From Merdivivens faecigallinarum (GTDB lineage: Bacteria; Bacteroidota; Bacteroidia; Bacteroidales; UBA932), in the NCBI GenBank assembly GCA_017695055.1, contig JADILY010000007.1, positions 1-36,634 on the forward strand: a stretch of DNA of 36,634 nt, in the 5' to 3' direction. The first letter of the stretch is position 1, and each line of letters opens with the position of its first letter. Of this stretch, positions 32,091 through 36,634 are shown in pieces. A program made the position numbers and the translations under genes. The notes beneath the pieces were generated by a model. That model was not told where the DNA came from and did not search any database. It saw nothing but the letters and a program-made list of their open reading frames with translations.

Positions 32091-32123
32091 AGGATTAGGG
32101 CTTAAAGGGCTCTAATCCTTTTT
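32091..32123 (+). terminator. Terminator-like attenuator between rplL and rpoB
   Basis: AGGATTAGGGC (32091-32101) and GCTCTAATCCT (32109-32119) form an 11-bp stem with one wobble pair and a seven-base loop, running into a five-T tract. No promoter box was found between it and rpoB, so it should act as a partial terminator. Confidence 0.75.
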
Positions 32124-32161
32124 GTCGTATTAAGTTTTTCTTTTCAATCAACGAATATATA

Positions 32162-35100
32162 ATGTCGCAAAAGACTAATAATCAGCGTATCTCATTCGCG
32201 CGTTCAAAGTCGCTTCTGGATTATCCCGATTTTCTTGAAGTCCAGTTGAAGTCTTTTAAGGATTTCTTCCAGCTTGATACAACAGCAGAAAACAGGAAGA
32301 ACGAGGGGCTTTACAAGGTATTCCAGGAGACCTTTCCAATTACCGATACGAGGAACAATTTCGTATTGGAGTTCATAGATTATTTTATCGATCCTCCACG
32401 CTATTCTATCGAAGAATGCTTGGACAGGGGCTTGACATACAGCGTTCCGTTAAAGGCAAAACTCAAGCTTTATTGCACGGATGCCGAGCACGAGGATTTC
32501 GATACCGAGATACAGGATGTCTATCTTGGGACAATCCCATACATGACTCCTGGAGGTACTTTTGTGATAAACGGTTCAGAACGTATCGTAGTATCGCAGT
32601 TGCACCGTTCTCCCGGCGTATTTTTCGGACAGAGCGTGCACGCGAACGGAACAAAGCTCTATTCAGCGAGGATTATTCCGTTCAAAGGTTCATGGATAGA
32701 ATTCGCTACTGACATAAACAATGTCATGTATGCGTATATAGACAGGAAAAAGAAGTTGCCAGTAACAACGCTTTTGAGGGCAATCGGCTTCGAAAGCGAT
32801 AAGGACATCATAAATATTTTCGGCCTTGCGGACGAGGTCGAGGCCACCCGCGAGAATCTTCAGAATTACATGGGTAAGAAACTAGCTGCCAGAGTGCTTA
32901 CCACGTGGAACGAGGATTTCGTGGATGAAGATACCGGAGAAGTGGTTTACATAGAAAGGACGAGGGTCGTTGTCGAGAGGGAGACTGAAATCGATGACGA
33001 GGTAATCGACGCCATTCTTGAGTCGGGAGTAAGCACTATCCTGATACACAGGGAAGATGCTAACGCCAACGAGTACGCCATCATCCACAATACACTCCAG
33101 AAGGATACCTGCAACACGGAGAAAGAGGCTATAAATTATACATACAAGCAATTGCGCAATTCGGAACCGCCTGACGAGGCTACCGCGCGCGATGTCATCG
33201 AAAAGCTTTTCTTTTCCGACAAGAGATACGATCTCGGCGAGGTCGGACGTTACCGTCTTAACAAAAAACTGAATCTTAAGACCCCTGACGATGTTCGTGT
33301 CCTTACCAAGGAAGACATCATAGAGATTATAAAATATCTCATACAGCTGATAAACTCAAAGGCCGTAGTAGACGATATCGACCATTTGAGCAACCGTCGT
33401 ATAAGGACTGTCGGCGAGCAGCTCGCCAATCAGTTCAGCGTGGGCCTTTCGAGGATGGCGCGCACTATCAGGGAAAGGATGAACGTAAGGGACAATGAGG
33501 TTTTCGCACCTATAGACCTTATTAATGCGAAAGCCTTGTCTTCGGTTATCAATTCTTTCTTCGGTACCAGCCAGTTGTCCCAGTTCATGGACCAGACGAA
33601 CCCGCTGGCCGAGATGACCCACAAACGTCGTCTTTCCGCCCTCGGTCCTGGAGGCCTTTCCCGTGACAGGGCAGGTTTCGAGGTCAGGGACGTCCATTAT
33701 ACCCATTATGGAAGGCTTTGTCCGATAGAGACTCCGGAAGGACCTAACATCGGTCTTATTTCATCCCTTTGCGTTTATGCCCGTATCAACGACCTCGGTT
33801 TTATTGAGACTCCTTACCGCAAGGTGGAGAACGGCGTTGTCGACCTTAGCGACAAGGGATACGTATACATGAGTGCGGAGGAGGAAGAGCACAAGAGGGT
33901 GGCTCTTGCCAATGTGGAGATAGACGACAAGGGAAATATCATTACCGAGCGAATCCAGTGTCGCGAGGAGGCTGATTTCCCTGTTGTTACAAAAGACGAT
34001 GTACAGCTGATGGATGTGGCACCTAACCAGATAGCATCCATAGCAGCTTCGCTTATCCCGTTCCTTGAGCACGATGATGCCAACCGTGCGCTGATGGGTT
34101 CCAACATGATGCGTCAGGCAGTGCCTCTCGTGGCTCCTGAAGCCCCTATAGTAGGAACTGGTCTCGAAGCGCGCGTGTGCCGTGATTCACGTACCCAGGT
34201 CGTTGCCGAGCGCAGCGGCGAGGTAGTTTACGTGGATGCACGTGAAATCCATGTGAAATACGATTATACCGAAGAAGAGAGATTCGTAAGTTTTTCTCCT
34301 GAGGTCACTGTCTATAAATTGCCTATCTACAGGAAGACAAACCAGAGCACTTCAATTTTCCTGAAGCCTATCGTGCGTAAGGGAGACAGGGTGAAGGCCG
34401 GCGATATCATGACCGAGGGTTATGCTACCCGCAATGGAGAGCTTGCCCTCGGACGTAACCTGAAGGTAGCTTTCATGCCTTGGAAAGGATACAACTTCGA
34501 GGATGCCATCGTGCTGTCCGAAAGAGTCATACGGGAAGATATCCTTACTTCCATACATGTCGATGAATATATAATGGAAGTCCGTGATACCAAGAGGGGT
34601 ATGGAAGAACTGACTTCCGATATCCCGAACGTCAGCGAGGAGGCCACAAAGGAACTCGATGAAAACGGTATCATAAGAATCGGCGCGAATGTCGAGCCGG
34701 GAGACATCCTGATAGGTAAGACAACCCCTAAGGGCGAGAGCGACCCTTCACCTGAAGAAAAACTGCTCAGAGCCATATTCGGTGACAAGGCCGGCGATGT
34801 GAAGGACGCTTCATTGAAAGCTTCTCCGTCGCTCAGCGGTACTATCATCGACAAGGCCCTCTATTCGAAGGTTGCCGCCACCACGGACAAGGACAAGTCA
34901 AAGAAGGATGCGCGCAAGGATGCCAAGTTGAAGATAGAACTTGCAGAGGATGCCTTCAACAGGAAAGTCGCAATGTTGCGTGAGAAATTCATAGGCAAAC
35001 TGAGCGCCCTGCTGGCTGGAAAGACTACCAATGCGATTTCGGACCTTTACGGAGTGGAGCTTTTGCCTGCCGGAGCGAAGGTTGAGGACGAGTTTTTATA

Positions 35101-35995
35101 TACAATCAATTATGAAAACATAGATCCTACCGGATGGACTACCGACGGACATTGCAACGAGCTCATAAAGACTCTTATAAACAATTATGTCATATCATAC
35201 AAAGAATATGACGCCGAACTCAAGAGGCAGAAATACAATATTACAATAGGCGACGAGCTTCCGACCGGAATCATGCAGCTTGCCAAGGTATATGTGGCGA
35301 AGAAACGCAAGATACGTGTCGGTGACAAGATGGCCGGCCGTCATGGAAACAAAGGTATAGTCGCCAAGATAGTACGTGACGAAGACATGCCTTTCCTTTC
35401 GGACGGTACTCCGGTAGATATCGTGCTTAATCCGTTGGGTGTGCCTTCACGTATGAACCTCGGACAGATTTACGAAACCGTCCTCGGATGGGCTGGAAAG
35501 GAACTCGGATTGAGATTCAGTACCCCTATCTTCGACGGTGCAAGCCTTGAGGACATCTGCGAATATACCGAAAAGGCCGGTGTTCCGATGTACGGCAAGA
35601 CCTATCTCAGGGACGGCGGTACGGGTGACTGGTTCGACCAGCCGGCGACTGTGGGCGTTATATACATGATTAAGCTCGGTCACATGGTCGATGACAAGAT
35701 GCATGCCCGTTCGATAGGTCCTTATTCGCTCATAACCCAACAGCCCCTCGGAGGTAAGGCACAGTTCGGAGGACAGCGTTTCGGAGAAATGGAGGTATGG
35801 GCCCTCGAGGCCTTCGGTGCCGCCCACACCTTGCAGGAGATACTTACCGTCAAGTCCGATGATGTGACTGGCCGTTCAAGGGCATACGAAGCGATAGTCA
35901 AAGGCGATCCTATGCCGGCTCCGGGAATCCCGGAATCGCTCAACGTATTGTTGCATGAGTTGCGCGGCCTCGGACTCAGTGTCAAACTTCAGTAA
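32162..35995 (+). CDS. rpoB: DNA-directed RNA polymerase subunit beta
   Basis: RpoB is the beta subunit of RNA polymerase. The 1277-residue protein has the usual Bacteroidota size. The rifampicin-binding region is intact and of sensitive type (GTSQLSQFMDQTNPLAEMTH, KRRLSALGPGGLSRDRAG). It is followed by GRLCPIETPEGPNIGL. Later conserved parts are MPWKGYNFEDAIVLSERV, the KMAGRHGNKGIVAKI motif and the end GGQRFGEMEVWALEAFGAAH. A lysine- and aspartate-rich insertion, TTDKDKSKKDARKDAKLKIE, lies near residue 910. It is followed after 35 bases by rpoC and would assemble with the omega-like subunit at the window's left end. Confidence 0.98.
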   Translation: MSQKTNNQRISFARSKSLLDYPDFLEVQLKSFKDFFQLDTTAENRKNEGLYKVFQETFPITDTRNNFVLEFIDYFIDPPRYSIEECLDRGLTYSVPLKAKLKLYCTDAEHEDFDTEIQDVYLGTIPYMTPGGTFVINGSERIVVSQLHRSPGVFFGQSVHANGTKLYSARIIPFKGSWIEFATDINNVMYAYIDRKKKLPVTTLLRAIGFESDKDIINIFGLADEVEATRENLQNYMGKKLAARVLTTWNEDFVDEDTGEVVYIERTRVVVERETEIDDEVIDAILESGVSTILIHREDANANEYAIIHNTLQKDTCNTEKEAINYTYKQLRNSEPPDEATARDVIEKLFFSDKRYDLGEVGRYRLNKKLNLKTPDDVRVLTKEDIIEIIKYLIQLINSKAVVDDIDHLSNRRIRTVGEQLANQFSVGLSRMARTIRERMNVRDNEVFAPIDLINAKALSSVINSFFGTSQLSQFMDQTNPLAEMTHKRRLSALGPGGLSRDRAGFEVRDVHYTHYGRLCPIETPEGPNIGLISSLCVYARINDLGFIETPYRKVENGVVDLSDKGYVYMSAEEEEHKRVALANVEIDDKGNIITERIQCREEADFPVVTKDDVQLMDVAPNQIASIAASLIPFLEHDDANRALMGSNMMRQAVPLVAPEAPIVGTGLEARVCRDSRTQVVAERSGEVVYVDAREIHVKYDYTEEERFVSFSPEVTVYKLPIYRKTNQSTSIFLKPIVRKGDRVKAGDIMTEGYATRNGELALGRNLKVAFMPWKGYNFEDAIVLSERVIREDILTSIHVDEYIMEVRDTKRGMEELTSDIPNVSEEATKELDENGIIRIGANVEPGDILIGKTTPKGESDPSPEEKLLRAIFGDKAGDVKDASLKASPSLSGTIIDKALYSKVAATTDKDKSKKDARKDAKLKIELAEDAFNRKVAMLREKFIGKLSALLAGKTTNAISDLYGVELLPAGAKVEDEFLYTINYENIDPTGWTTDGHCNELIKTLINNYVISYKEYDAELKRQKYNITIGDELPTGIMQLAKVYVAKKRKIRVGDKMAGRHGNKGIVAKIVRDEDMPFLSDGTPVDIVLNPLGVPSRMNLGQIYETVLGWAGKELGLRFSTPIFDGASLEDICEYTEKAGVPMYGKTYLRDGGTGDWFDQPATVGVIYMIKLGHMVDDKMHARSIGPYSLITQQPLGGKAQFGGQRFGEMEVWALEAFGAAHTLQEILTVKSDDVTGRSRAYEAIVKGDPMPAPGIPESLNVLLHELRGLGLSVKLQ

Positions 35996-36030
35996 TAACG
36001 GTAACAATTTTTAGGACAATTACTACAGAG

Positions 36031-36634
36031 ATGAAAAAAGATAATAAAGTCAAAAGCAATTTCACTCAGATCAGCATCAGCCTGGCGTCTCCAGAGGAAA
36101 TCTATGAAAGGTCTTCCGGAGAAGTCCTGAAGCCTGAAACCGTTAACTACAGGACTTACAAGCCGGAACGCGACGGTCTTTTCTGCGAGCGTATCTTCGG
36201 GCCGACCAAGGATTACGAGTGCCATTGCGGAAAATATAAGAGAATCCGTTATAAGGGCATCATCTGCGACCGTTGCGGTGTGGAAGTGACCGAAAAGAAA
36301 GTCCGCCGTGAAAGGATGGGGCATATCAAGCTGACCGTCCCTGTAGCGCATATCTGGTATTTCAAATCGAATCCGAATAAGATAGGTTATCTTCTCGGCA
36401 TATCGTCGAAAAAACTCGAAGCCATTATTTATTATGAAAAATACATAGTGGTGAATGCCGGTGCGGCTTCCGAATATGGAGTATCCAACGGAGACCTGCT
36501 CTCGGAAGACGAATATCTGGATTTGCTGGACAAGCTTCCTGAAGAAAACAGGACCCTTCCAGAAGAGGATCCGGAAAAATTCGTTGCCGGAATGGGTGCG
36601 GAAGTAATCTACGACATGTTGAAGAAAGTGGATT
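36031..36634 (+). CDS. rpoC: DNA-directed RNA polymerase subunit beta-prime, N-terminal part (partial)
   Basis: The frame opens with ATG at 36031 and runs without a stop to the window's right edge, giving 201 residues of a protein that should exceed 1300. It has the opening ISISLASPEEIYERSSGEV, then NYRTYKPERDGLFCERIFGP. The zinc-binding ribbon has four cysteines (ECHCGKYKR and ICDRCGVEV), followed by RRERMGHIKLTVPVAHIWYF. These are the standard beta-prime N-terminal landmarks. The catalytic aspartate motif lies beyond the window. Confidence 0.97.
   Translation, partial: MKKDNKVKSNFTQISISLASPEEIYERSSGEVLKPETVNYRTYKPERDGLFCERIFGPTKDYECHCGKYKRIRYKGIICDRCGVEVTEKKVRRERMGHIKLTVPVAHIWYFKSNPNKIGYLLGISSKKLEAIIYYEKYIVVNAGAASEYGVSNGDLLSEDEYLDLLDKLPEENRTLPEEDPEKFVAGMGAEVIYDMLKKVD

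Noticed and set aside
1..36634. CRISPR arrays, insertion sequences, phage genes, toxin-antitoxin or defence systems
   Set aside because: I saw no regularly spaced direct repeats, transposase or integrase motifs, or defence-family proteins; the genes are mostly core.

Overview
The window is chromosomal core DNA from a member of the Bacteroidota, most likely the order Bacteroidales. The evidence is a SusC/SusD pair, BACON-domain and LysM lipoprotein/periplasmic families typical of the phylum, promoter -7 boxes of the TAnnTTTG type ahead of most transcription units, almost no Shine-Dalgarno sequences, and Bacteroidota-style RpoB, OmpH and BamA proteins. I cannot name a genus. No mobile element, CRISPR array, phage gene, integrase or obvious foreign island is visible, and no gap between genes exceeds 300 bases.

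Layout. (1) 1-1805: the end of an omega/Rpb6-like RNA polymerase subunit gene overlapping recN. (2) 1802-6052, minus strand: pdxJ, then a cell-envelope cluster of a membrane-anchored OmpH/Skp-like protein, a GT4 glycosyltransferase and a LysM plus periplasmic-binding-fold protein. (3) 6143-10880, plus strand, divergent from pdxJ: nadK, uppS, bamA and ompH, ending in a clear terminator. (4) 11142-15413: korA, korB and gdhA, which could run from succinyl-CoA to 2-oxoglutarate to L-glutamate; murI (L- to D-glutamate) faces them across a terminator. (5) 16499-24009: susC, susD, an uncharacterised lipoprotein gene, a terminator, then a separately promoted BACON lipoprotein gene. (6) 24132-27275: purA and dxs. 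(7) 27286-36634: a textbook promoter, four tRNA genes (Thr, Tyr, Gly, Thr), tuf, tRNA-Trp, secE, nusG, rplK, rplA, rplJ, rplL, rpoB and the start of rpoC, with a terminator-like hairpin between rplL and rpoB.

How the parts fit. Much of the window serves envelope biogenesis (uppS lipid carrier, bamA assembly, two Skp-like chaperones, murI, LysM protein, glycosyltransferase) and gene expression (tuf to rpoC). The central metabolic block links reductive 2-oxoglutarate synthesis to glutamate. The only clearly accessory part is the SusCD locus, which has no hydrolase or regulator beside it.

I did not find a convincing wholly new system. The best candidates for a second look are the BACON lipoprotein gene (own promoter, a 9-bp hairpin near the predicted mRNA 5' end, and the only canonical AGGAGG ribosome-binding site at any gene start here), the LysM/periplasmic-binding-fold protein with no transporter beside it, and the korAB-gdhA unit with its palindromic site at the gdhA start.
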